Of a DNA stretch of 64,000 bases, positions 11,255-23,400 are shown piece by piece. Numbering within the stretch: the first letter of the stretch is position 1; every line of letters starts with the position of its first letter. The stretch is from Branchiostoma floridae (lineage: Eukaryota; Chordata; Leptocardii; Amphioxiformes; Branchiostomatidae), in the NCBI RefSeq assembly GCF_000003815.2, contig NC_049979.1, forward strand, positions 17,663,117 to 17,727,116. The letters are read 5' to 3'. The notes beneath the pieces were generated by a model. The model was not told the origin of the DNA and searched no databases. It saw only the letters and a list, made by a program, of their open reading frames with translations. The translations under genes were made by a program, and so were the position numbers.

Positions 11255-14008
11255 TCAGTGGGGTTGGTTGCGTGAGCAGCCTGAGCCTGAGCAGCATTGG
11301 TCACCCTCCTGCTGTTTCTTGACTCCCAGAACTGTCTTCTTGCTGAGGATCTCATAGCAATACTCATCTGCCTCCATGGGGTCACACAGTCCGGGGTCTG
11401 TTTCATCCAGCTCAAACCTGTCAATCACAAAGCAAAAGTCACACTTAAAATAATTGTTGATGACTAAAACTCAAATTGCAGTTGTAAGACAGGATTGCGT
11501 TGTTCAGTATGACAAATATGGAGTATAGAAGTACATTTTAACTTCAATTCCACCAATCTTAAGAGACATTCATGCTTTTGTTGATTCTTCAAAGTATGTA
11601 ATTATAAAATTGGCTGGGTGGAATGAAGCCGACTATTACTCTGACTCTTTCAGATCAATACTGACTTTAGTGCCCTGAGGAAGAAGTCCCTGGATTCTGT
11701 GTTCATTTTGAAGACTGTGACCATCACCTTCAGCATTTGGGCCCTGAATAGCAAAAAGAAATAGTAAATATACACATACATCTAAAAGTATTTACATACA
11801 AAGAAGAAGAATGTTTTATATTGTGTAGTGAACAAAACTGCAAGTATTGTTATCTGCAAATTATGCCCAACTTACTTGTTAGCCAGGAGCTGTAAAATCT
11901 GCATCATGAACTTCCCAAGGCCTTTTCTTCGAGCTGTCTTGGTCAGCTGGATTTCATAGCTATCAAATAAAAATGGAAAAGCAGAATTATTACGGAGAAG
12001 GGAAGACATGTTTAAAATTCTATCTCAACTATAAGAATTGATATATGTTACATAACATTCTGTTTCACATCATCAATAAGGCTTTAGAAGGATGATAGCT
12101 GAGACATAATGATTTACAGGTTTTGACTTTTTCATTAAGTGGTGCTGTGATCANNNNNNNNNNNNNNNNNNNNNNNNNNNNNNNNNNNNNNNNNNNNNNN
12201 NNNNNNNNNNNNNNNNNNNNNNNNNNNNNNNNNNNNNNNNNNNNNNNNNNNNNTGAAGTGTGAGAAGGCAATGGGCTGGCCATCCTGGTCTCTGGCCACC
12301 AGGTACCAGGCCTTGTCTTCTGTCAGCTCCTCTTTTTTCAGACGATCATTCCAGCCCCAGTTACTCTCCTCATACCTGGCAAACACACACTTTGGTCACT
12401 GCTGTTATGTCATCATTACAACCATTATCATCAGAATCATCCTTTCTTCAATGTGTCTAAGTGTGCATATCTGTTAACTTTCAATGCAACTTTGGCTTTT
12501 ACTAGTACTTGGCAATACAAATAACATTTACATTTCAAGATATAAAAAAATTCAAAAAATTCTTGTGTCTGATGACCTACAATGTCTGCATGTTGTCCTT
12601 AGTAACGGAGAAGGCCCAGTCCACTGTGTCCTTGTCCAATTCAGCCACCTTTTTACACTCAATGGCCAGATTCAGCCTGTAAAACACCATTTGATTTTAA
12701 TTAGAACACAACATACTGAAATTACTTATACACATTTCTGGCCACACTAAATATCATGCAATTAAACAACGTAACAAGTTAGATCAAGGCCTATTCAAGG
12801 TAGAAGGTACAAATGTATAAAATACTTAACTGTACTGAGATACCTCCAGAGGTAAGTTCATTTTGAGTTCATGTATGTACTCACCCATTCCTTTCATATT
12901 TCTTGAATGGAGCCATTGTTGCCATTGGGTCTTCTTGCTACAAATGGAATGAAACAGCTTGCTCAGCTTAAGGACTTCCTACATTCAGAATCATGATTAA
13001 GGTCAAGCAAAAGCTAACCAATTGATTGAGTAATTCTAACAGCAATATAAACAAGAGAATTGGTCCAGTGAAACCCACTTCTGTCTTACCTTGTTTGCTG
13101 CCTCCACAAGAGTGAAGGAGGCTGCCAGCTTTGCCTGTTCCTGTAGAGAATTAAAAAAAAAATCAATTTCCAAAGGTATGTTATATGCGCAGAACTTTGT
13201 AATGTTACAAGATAACAAAAGCTCCTTTTTTTCTTTTTCATGCATTTAAAAACCTTGGCCTCAACAGAAGACATAGTAACTCTTGAACATGAAACTCACC
13301 TCCTTTCTCCTCTTCTTCTTTTCCTTTCCTTTATTTGATTTCCTCTGAAACAAAAAATAAATGTGAGTTTTAAACGTATTTGTGACTTGGTACTGTCTGT
13401 CCCTTTTACAAGCTAGAACAAACCTATCTTCAACCTCTTTTCTTCACCAGAAATAGTTCTTTTCAAAGGAAGATTAACCCTTCCATGTGTCTATAATATC
13501 CATATATAATATTGCAATTTCACCATATTTGATATCAATAATTGTGACCGACTTTGTTCAAGGCCTTTAACGTTACACATTGATCTATGACAGGGGCTAA
13601 TGGAAGGCTAGCCTGTCATTAAGAATCTTTCCCGCAATTAATAACAAGCTAATAATTAATTTGGTTTATAATAAACCAACTGGAAGTGTAAGTTGGTGAA
13701 GTCAACGTCAGCTCAAGGGAGGTTAACCTCATAATTTGATACCTACGTTAGTCAATAGTTCAATAAACGTTAGAGTTGTTTATAAACACACTGGTAAAGT
13801 GAAAGAAAATCTGTATTGAGCTTTTTCAGAACTCGATCGTGAAATTTTTATCATCTCTGATCCTGTGCCCCCCCCCCTCCCTCTGCCTGCCTCTTACTCG
13901 TCTGAACTGTACAAGAACACAACACCATTAAAGAAAAACCGCGACCAAATGAGAATCAGAATATAACAAACTGTTTCTTTGATATCACTATCGGAAACTT
14001 ACCCCCAT
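11255..14008 (-). CDS. NAA40: N-alpha-acetyltransferase 40 (histone H4/H2A N-terminal acetyltransferase), one exon partly in gap
   Basis: NatD enzyme: acetylates the N-terminal Ser of histones H4 and H2A using acetyl-CoA. Coding exons on the minus strand: 14003-14008, 13300-13344, 13090-13140, 12885-12937, 12581-12676, 12375 into the N gap (visible to 12254), 11876-11959, 11666-11743, 11255-11417 (TGA). The first exon encodes only Met-Gly; the next gives a lysine-rich stretch ([15 protein letters not shown]). MGRKS at the start fits the family and a possible myristoylated Gly2. Then come [49 protein letters not shown], the acetyl-CoA-binding loop RRKGLG with [18 protein letters not shown] and [12 protein letters not shown]. 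About 30 residues of the GNAT fold before CYEIQL lie in or next to the gap. The tail is Cys-rich ([13 protein letters not shown]). Head to head with CATSPERG. Confidence 0.95.
12154..12253. other. Assembly gap (100 N) inside NAA40
   Basis: Exactly 100 N, the usual placeholder for a gap of unknown size. It cuts the exon that ends in IAFSHF and hides the splice site and the segment linking it to the CYEIQL exon. Confidence 0.95.
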
Positions 14009-14073
14009 TTTCGATCAGATATGAGCGTGGAAGACCTGCAAACTGGTTCGACCAGATACCAGGAGCACCTTTC

Positions 14074-14085
14074 TTTCCCGCGAAA
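14074..14085 (+). promoter_or_regulatory. E2F-type site TTTCCCGCGAAA
   Basis: A perfect palindromic-like E2F consensus (TTTCCCGC plus GCGAAA) 66 bp upstream of the NAA40 start codon and about 330 bp upstream of the CATSPERG one. E2F sites are known in S-phase genes and, bound by E2F6, in germline genes silenced in soma; either use would fit this pair. Function is inferred only. Confidence 0.55.
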
Positions 14086-14102
14086 AGTCTCAAATTGTTC
14101 AA

Positions 14103-14112
14103 TCTCGCGAGA
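14103..14112. promoter_or_regulatory. TCTCGCGAGA palindrome
   Basis: Perfect 10-bp palindrome. This motif is known as a core element of CpG-rich, often bidirectional, TATA-less promoters in animals. It lies about 100 bp from the NAA40 start codon and 304 bp from the CATSPERG start codon. Confidence 0.7.
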
Positions 14113-14416
14113 TTTCACGAGGTTATGTTCCGACGGCATAGTTCATATTCCGAGATTGGGAGGTGATTTTATTGATGAATAAATGCCTTAATACCAACAA
14201 TAGAAAATAGTTGGAGTTAAATAGATAAACATGTGCTTAAAATAATATAGTTTTTCAATAATGAACTATAAAAACATGAATCAATTTTGCAAATGAACTT
14301 AAACAATAAACCTATTACCATATGAGAATCCCCCTCAGTGTAGTGTAAAGTTCCAGAAGTAGGGTTACTCGTGAAGGCTTATGGGATTGAATCTTCAGCC
14401 AGGCGGGAAGTTAAAA

Positions 14417-17400
14417 ATGTCAAGCATGTTCCGAACGTTTGCCCTATGTTATTTTGTGTGCAACATTGTTTGTAGAACCATTTGTGCCTCAGACTTTAAG
14501 AAACTTCAATGGTGGGTAGATGAAATCCGATATAGTCACTTAGCGGAGAGCGTGGCTGTGCAGTCAAGTTCGCCTTTAGTTCCTGTTGGGAATGTTTGGA
14601 AAGACCTCGGTGTTCAAAATGTTGTCAGTGAACTTCAGGTAAGGCTAAGGTAAAATGGCACGGATAAAGTGTCGTTTTTGTAAGTGAAGAAAGGACAGGA
14701 TCTTAAAGCAAGCTGATTAGAATATCTAAATTGAGTCTTAATAGTTTTTGTTGGAGTTTCTCGATTAGGGTTGACATTTTTTTGCTGTATTATATTTTGT
14801 TTACTATCTAACTAATTTTCACATTTCATTCGTAATGATGATTTTTTTCTCATGCAGGATGACTATTCCTCATTTCCATATTGGTTGAGGATACAAGTGA
14901 AGCAGAATAACAAGGTAATCGTAATAACACTGAAGTGTTCCACGTCTCATCGGAAATGTACAAATATAATCTATGTAGTGATATATGAGGGTCTGCATGG
15001 GCAGTCTCGGCAACGATTTACGCTGAATTCAGAAGAACCCCCTACGTATTACGCTATAATGAAGATAAAAGACATAATGTGTTCCTGCGGTTCGTCATCT
15101 GAAACTGTTGCTCACTATCTGCCACACTGTCCTCTGTACCATTTTCCAACTTGCCCTTCCTTTCCGCAACTGCCCTTCCTTTCCTTGCCCTTCCTTCCTA
15201 CAAACTTACCAGAAATCACAAAATTCCATCCACAATGTCTCCAATTATATGCTATTGACCTACATATAGACCCATCACCCTATGGAATAACCAAAAAGAT
15301 AACCTTGGCAAAGGCAATAAATCTAAAAAATGTGAGTCTTAGCCTAGGTATTGGATAGCTGCAACAGTTGTAAGTTTACATAGAAACTGCAAAATCCTGA
15401 GTTTAACCAAATAAAGATACTGCCTTTATCCAATCAAACTGTTATTTTACTATTATAGAGGCTTACATGTGTATGACAACTAACTGTATGACAAAGTATT
15501 TCAATACCTGCACCCTCCATCTTGACAGGTTTCTCACAGTGCAGCTAGGTATCTTGCTCTACGTGGCATTACTCCAGTTGTAAGGTTCCTGCCCAGAGCA
15601 AGCCCCAGGGTGGACAACAGTTTACCCTCCGGCAGTATGGAGCTACATGGTGCACTCATTGATCAGGCTGGTATGACAGGAATGCAATTCATTGCTTCTA
15701 GATGTCACCACAGCATCTCATGTTTAGTGTCTTTCTGAAACTGTCATAGTAAGATTAATGTCCCATAAAAGCCATGTAACATGGATGCATATCTCTTTAC
15801 TTCACATCATTTTATGGTGAATATCATGTATCACTTAAGTGCCAAGGTACCAACAAAAAGCTAGACTGCCCTCCATACTGTTGTCAATCTGACCTTTCGA
15901 AAGACTGGGAAATTTGGGACCAACGATGTTGGGGGTATTTCTGGTATTGCTGCAATACAGGATGTTCTGTGATCAATCATCTCATCATGTTGGCCTATAT
16001 TATTGTTGCTTGTGTCATACAATGAACAACATAATTATTGTACTCGACACATTAGTTTGGACTTCAGTAGCTCTGCTTGAAATTTTATCCTCTAACTTTG
16101 TGTTTGTAACATCCTACTTTGATTTACCTCTCAGACTGGAAGGTGGACCATGATAACAGCAGCTGCTACTTTCTCTGTGAGCCAGCCTGGCTGGTGCCGT
16201 TACCTATGGACAACTATACCAGCTTACCAAGGGTGGAGGTGTTGGGCGGTGGAGATGCTGTTCTTATGAAAATGTTAAGGTAGTAGCACAACAACAAATT
16301 TAGCTTCAGTAAATCTAGAAAGTATCCAATAACTGACTGTCTCAACTCTTCGGGTGATCATTATATGATATTAATTCATCCTGTGACTGCAGAGCTATTT
16401 CTAAATTCTAGCTTCTAAAAACCCAGATGTCACAGTCTCTCTGTTATTTTGAACAGGTCAAAGATTCTACAACGTCATGCGACACTTTCTACTTTCAATT
16501 TCTCCCTTTTAAATTTATGTTTCTATTATATGTAGTTAATGGTGTGGAATATTTTTTGTTCTTGATCTAACTGGGTATAAATTACTTTTTTGATTATCTA
16601 CCCCACCTTCCATTATCCTTCCTTATTCACCCCTAATGAGCAACATGTTTCCTCAGTGAAGGTGTCCACATCCACCACTTCCACTCCCAGCTCCTGGAGT
16701 TTCCAGATGCCCTAGGAAACAAATCTGACCTGAGTGTCAGTGACCTTGCTACCTGGGATCCCTATCATGCTGTACACATCCCATTGTTGTCACCATCTAT
16801 CATAATGACAGGGTTTAGCAACTCAACCCTGGGTGTCTTCACATCAGATCAATTTGAAACACACAATGTCATCCAGGTACTGGTTATATAATCTACATGT
16901 ATGTTGATCTTGTTTTACTTTCCTTTGCAAAGATTCACAGATGCTGGAATGTGTTTGCATGTTGTCATTTTGACTATAACACAGAAGGAAATTTACATTT
17001 TCATATGACAGCAACACATTTTAATATGATTTTACAAATTTAATAGATCAGCTCCATTGGTATCTGATAGACTCTTTACTATCCAGTTTAGGATCCCAAG
17101 TAGACAAGAGACAAATCTGTGCTCAGGCTGGACTTCTGCACCACCTACCATCTTCAGTAACCTGATGTTTCCAGGCAGTTTCCTTCTGGCCACCTCTGCT
17201 GGGGTTGTTCAGTATCCTCTGGGGGAGTATGCTAACACAACTAAGTGTGTAAGTAAGCTGATTGGTCCAAGTGATCCTCTATCTGGAAGGTTCCAAGTGA
17301 TTGGGATTGGAGGTGAACCTGATAAAGGAGATGTTTTGGTGGCAGACATGACTGATTCCAAGTACCAGGCAATAGACTTTGTGGAATTAGTTGACCATAG

Positions 17401-20400
17401 GAACTTGTCTTACTGTGCTGTATTGGACAGGACTGGTGACTATTCAGCATGTACTTTAGTTGATGCTGCCATCAGTCCAGTGACCAACCAAACATTCCTT
17501 TTCTTGGTTCTAACAAATGACATGAATGCAGACAAACATTACCACGTAATGCAGTTCATTGGTGAGCCTGGTCAAGGCACATGGGAGGAACTGTCTGTTA
17601 TATCAGATAAGCTGCCACCTAAGTCACAGTTTGACCATTTCACATGGTTAACAAGTGATGTTCAGGACCAAGGACAGGACCAACTTACACTGACGGGCAT
17701 GTCCTTCTTGGGGATGGTGTCACAAGGCCTGTACCTGTGGGGCAGTGCTGTTTTGTACAGGTAAATCTACATGTTTATTGAAAATACTCAGTCTGTTTTA
17801 TTGTATATTACAGTGCACGATTGGTGCCTCAAATCAATGACACTATCACATTTGTGTGTTAGCCTGGGTATCAACCTCTTTAGCTACTATTGGCTTTATC
17901 TTTTTGCTTCTTTAGTGGGAAAGCAAGAAAAAGAGAATGCCAGTAGTAACTACGGAGAATGGCTAATGGGTGTGTCAAATGAGATCCTTGTTCTTGTCTC
18001 TCTCAGTGAAGATGCAGGAAGGACCTTGTGGTGGCTTCACACCTTCATGTCTAACTCTACTGTCACCCAGCTTGTACCGTCTGGAGATGGGGCTTTTGCC
18101 TTCCTCACCGATTCACAGGAGGTTATAGGTTTTATTACCTTTGTACAAGGCTAAATTTTAGCAGGGTGTTTCTTTGTGCACTTCATGTAGGTAATAGCAA
18201 CACAGTATTATCTTGAATGTTGATTCCCATGATTGTATATTTCTAAGATTGTAATTAAGACTGAAATATGCACTATATTGCTGATATTTATAATGTATGT
18301 CCAAATTTTGAAGTAAGAAAGTACAATATTTGTACTTTGAAATTTTTTTTCTCGTAAAATAAAGATTACAGAACGTTTGTATGTTACTTTACAACACCAC
18401 AACATAAAGACCCTTTTGATTATATTTCTATGCTGAGTTGAAAGAAGCCATATTTTCCTGACGAGCCTGTCTACCTGCTGTTGGCTTCTGTCCTTTCAGT
18501 TATGGTATGGGATGGCTGGCACCACTCGGCTCGTGAAGCTGAGACCCAGTGAGGGTTGGTCTTTGGCAGAGAGTTTTGGTGACCTGCAGATTCGCTGTCA
18601 CAACACCAGCACACTTGCCATATTCATGGATATCAATAGTGAACTCAGGGAGGTCTGTACTTCTTCTTTCTTAGATCATTTTTACATATAAATTTTTAGA
18701 TACGTGGACCAGTCTAAAAAATCATGAGAAACATTGTCAGCTCTTGGTTTTTTTTTGCAGTGTCAGTTTGCCCATAGCCTTTGTTTGAAGGTTAAGAGAA
18801 CCAGTTCACAAAGGCTTACTAGTGCCTGTTTCTCATGCAAACTAATGCATTGATAGAGGAGGCTGTTATTTGTTTTCTGTAAGGTCAGATGTATGTTAAA
18901 CACCATGTCTCCCTGCAGGTCCTGACCATAGTTACCAACAATAGTGTTCAGATATCCAGTCAGACCATCCCAGTCATAGACATTTTGCAGCATCAAACTT
19001 ACTTAACTGGAATTCAGAAAATGCGGACAGCTTTGGCAGGGTATGGATTCAATCAGAATATTAATTTAGAGGAGTTAATTTCTTTGGTTTATTTTTTGGA
19101 ATGTTTTATTCCCTGTCAGGATCAAAACAAGGGTCTCCTGTTTTTATACTGCTTCTCTTGGGATGACAATAATGTAATGGTTATTTTATTGCAGGCTAGA
19201 AAGTCAAGTTACTGAAAACCTTTGAAAGTTTCTGTTCAACAAAGCTTCATCACAAATTTTGAACTAACAGCTAACAATGTTCTGCCCCTGCTTCATGTAA
19301 TCCTGGATTCCATTGTTGACTTTCATGTTACGTTCTGTTTTTAACTTTGTCATAGAGCAAAGCAACATGGCAGGTTTTTGAATTGTGGATGCCAGGTTTT
19401 AACTACATGTATTATCATTTGCTAACATTTGGAAATCCTTGGCAACATACCTTGCAGAACGACAGATGTGGACAACTTCCCCGTCACCATTCCCCGCAGT
19501 TGCCCCTACTCCTTCATGCAGTTGGAAATACCAGACATCCAACACAACAGTGACATGAAAAAGTTTAACATCCGACCAGCACATATAAGTTATTCCCGAC
19601 CTGTTCATACGTCAGACTCCCTGGCTGTGTACTCTGGGATGGTACACTACATGACCCACTACAAACCACCTCAAGAATGGGTTAGTATGGAGGTACAATG
19701 TATTGGAATGGGCTGGAATTAATGATATATGGTATCAGCATACCAGGAGCATGATATCATGTCTTGCACGTCCAGTTTGTTTAATTATAGTTTTGGATTT
19801 CATACTCAAGTGCTTTTTTTAGCAGTACACAAATACACTAATTGTTCACGAATCATTTTCTATTTTGGAAAAAAAATGACGCAATTGTAACTCCTCCTCT
19901 GCTTCTGTGCATTAATTGCAGGCATACAGTCTTGCTGCTATTAATAATTTCCAGAACCTGCTGGCTGCTCATGAGAATGTGCAGGTATTAGTTCTTTCTT
20001 TTGTTGTTTAAACTGCAAGTGCTTTCAATACAAAAATTTTACTATGGCATAGTGTTACCTTTATTATGGCATTGTATTATAAACACATAATGTATAATTT
20101 GTTGGCAGGTCATTCAGAAAACAGACAGTATTTAGTTAACTTACCAGTTTTTGTTGCTGCTTGGTTCCTCATTAAGTGTAGGAAATTTAAACATTTATTT
20201 TGATGCATTACCATGTTCCTCTCTCCAGGATTACTATACATACATGTACTCAACACGGAACATAAAAGATGTGTTTCTCAGCCTGGAGGATTACCAGGAA
20301 GTAAGTGTTTGTTTTTTGCGCTATTGACTTAGTTTTGAGTGCTTAGATTCAATACATTTGTTTTTAAAATGTTGGAACACTTGCTATAGGAATCTTTTTA

Positions 20401-23400
20401 TTAATCTTAACCCTACAGCCGCACAGCAATGCCAGTGCCACACAATTTCCGCAGCATGTCTTCCTGGACACCAAAGCCTCCTTCATAGTCTACATCAGAA
20501 TGAATCTGCACCCTGCTCACCCCAAAGGTAATCAGTCTGTATTCTCTATACATGTACATCATCTATCATGTTGAACTTTACTTAAAAATGGACCCAATAG
20601 TCTTGTTTGATATGTTTTCCTGCTTGTTGCAGACACGGAGACATACGAGCACACATCCATGGATCATCTCCAGTTGTCAGTCTGGGTGTCTGAACCCACA
20701 CTCCTGGATGTCACCTCCAACAAGACAGTTTTCTACCATAACTCCTCTGTGCTCTATCAGGTAAGAAGGGGTTGAAGAACATTATTTGTCAAACTACAAA
20801 TACAAATTTATGCGTTCTTGATGTTGATGTTTCTGATCTGGGGACAAAAGACATTGCCCTGGTGAATGTTAGTTTAGTGCCTAAGACCATATCACAAATT
20901 AAAAAAGAATCTCCAATACACAGTTTCATGCAATATCCTGGCAAAGGAGTTTTTACAACAGCCATTAAAATATAGGACAAATGCTCAGCTGCCCCAGAAC
21001 ATTGGTAAATCTGTGTTGTAAATTCAAGATGCTGTCCGGTATGGTTACTACTTAAGTTATCGGGTAGCACTATTGATCAATCGTGTTTCAGTAAATAGAA
21101 CTGATGTGTCCTCCAGATTACTGTTGCAGACACAGGTGTGTACAAGCAGCAGCATCCTCCTGGAGAGAAGTTACAGGCTGTGTCTCTCCAAATGCAGGTT
21201 TGTTCACCAACCCAAGGCAGTGTTACATGCTGTGCTGTATGTAGTTGGCAAAATGCCCCATGTGTAGGCCCATTGCTGCACTACAGGGACAGTTCTGTTA
21301 ACTTGTGTGTGTTTTCAGCACCAAGGACAGGTATTGACAAAATGATTATTGCGGGAAGCCATCTTTTATTTCATCTTTGCATATTGTATCAGTTGACTTT
21401 TACATTACTGTTTACCATCTTGTCATTTACCTTCTTGTCATTACCTTCTTGTCATTCAAAATGGATACGACATTTCTTCCAATGTTGATCATTATGACAA
21501 CTTAGTTAAGTTTTCACACATGTTGTCTACAGCCTTGGAATGCACCCCTGAACTGTTTTCACCAGGAGAAAACACAGGTAACACACTGGAGAGGCAGCAT
21601 TATTAGCAATAAGCTATGTTCAAAGTGTGAAATTCTATGTTTGATAAGAGGTGTAAGTAAGTCATTTGTACAATTTATATTTGTTTATTATTATCATCAG
21701 TATTGCAAGGTAAATTACACCAGTTGAACTATATGGATGTAAGTTGATTTTATGTACCAGCATTTTGTATTTCTATTGCCAGTATAACTTGATATATTGA
21801 TATACATGTATTTGTTGTTTAGGGAGTGTTATCAACCAGAGTGATGCTGGGATGTCCCTTGTCAGTGAAGGTCCTGTTTGACTCAGCCACTTCCCTCCCA
21901 TACTCCATTACTAAGTACAGCTGTCGGCAGACTGATCCTGACATTCCCTGCTTCTACTTGAACAAAGGTGCATAAGCCATAGTTGATATCTATGGCACAT
22001 TAGCACCACACTACTGTTTTACCCTGATCTTATATAATGTATATGTAGAATACCAGTAATCTGTAAGCCATATGTTCTTTGAATGAGCTGTGTTGATTTG
22101 GCATCACCTGTTGATACTACAGACTGTTGATTTATCAGTGAACCCATCATTTTAAGAGCATACATTTACAGACCATATGATGAGCATCTATCATATTCAA
22201 CCAGGAGTAAGGATTAGATATAATCATCAGAAGTTTTAATGTTTGACATCTTTTTTTTTTTAGCCTTCAGACCATTCTTTAAGGTGAATGACCTTGTGAC
22301 AAGGACATCTGTTGAGTACAAGGGAAACTACACCCTACTGCTGATTGGTGGAGGATGGAATTCTCTCAGTAATGTTGAGATGTGGAGTCAGGAACAGGTT
22401 GAATTGTACAACCCTCACTTCAGGTAGATTCTGTGCTGTTAGGTTAGCTACTAATTAGTGTCAGCAATGAAAAGGCTTTAGAAACTTTACCGTGACTTTT
22501 ATTGGCCATTTTGGCATATCTAGAAAGTCATTATTATTCCTTTGTTGACAGGGAAGATGCTCCAGCCATGTGGTGGCCAGGGTCCAGTGTGCTAGCAACT
22601 GACAGGATTTTTAGCCAGAACCAAAATGTCATCAGGTCAGTTATTTTCCAATGAACCTTGTATTCCCTAGCTGTGGACTATACTATGTGCACAAAGGAAT
22701 ATCTATCCATTTTATGACAATGTGTTTGTGTGTAATTTTCTTGTTACAAATGCTTATAGAGTCTCTCCGTGGTGCTGAACTGTTGTCGCTACCAGGTTGC
22801 TGTGAGCCCAAATGTCAGGTCCAAACACTACCTATAAATAATGTATTGTGATTTGTTTGCATGATTTTACAATGTTTATCTTTGCCTCGATTATATTTGT
22901 TGTTCTCGTTTGGCAGCTGGATCTGGCCAATGGACTCTCCTTGGTGTCAACTGGTCCCAAACCTGGGAGCCGTACCTGAATACTACCTACTCTTCCGTTT
23001 TTCAAACAAGTATCCATATGCCCATTCTTATACATTGTTTCATCCCATGTTTGTTTTTTTCGTATATAATCATCATTCATATGGACCTGGATCATTACAA
23101 TTGTAGTTTAGTTATACCTGATTCTCACAATGTATTCCTAGATTATTGATGTACTCAAACTGAGTCAAAGTAGTATAGTAGCATAGCATATGGATATATT
23201 CAGTTTACTTCTATAGGCTGATTCTAACCTTTACCACACAACACTACCTCATGGAATTGCAGAACAGAGTACAAGTTAATTCTTTTCCTAATTTTAGTAC
23301 CTTGTATCAAAGTTTATGCTAATTGTGTGCAGTATTGCTTTGTGTATCATGCTTGATCTCTTTATTATTTATACAGGGGAGTTGACAGCTCCACCAACTG

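Larger units (their letters stand above)
14009..14416. promoter_or_regulatory. Bidirectional promoter region between NAA40 and CATSPERG
   Basis: Only 408 bp separate the two start codons, which point away from each other. The left half carries TTTCCCGCGAAA and TCTCGCGAGA; the right half is AT-rich. No TATA box is obvious in either direction. The arrangement suggests a shared core promoter; it does not show that both genes use it. Confidence 0.65.

Noticed and set aside
13868-13890. Poly-C/pyrimidine tract upstream of NAA40 exon 2
   Set aside because: Lies in intron 1 and is plain low complexity with no clear role.
14381-14416. Upstream in-frame ATG of CATSPERG
   Set aside because: Starting there would put 12 polar residues before a clear signal peptide; Met at 14417 is the better start.
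17916-17916. Acceptor TTTAG|TGGG for CATSPERG exon 7
   Set aside because: It shifts the frame and meets a stop soon after; the acceptor at 17883/17884 keeps phase, though it adds a hydrophobic stretch.
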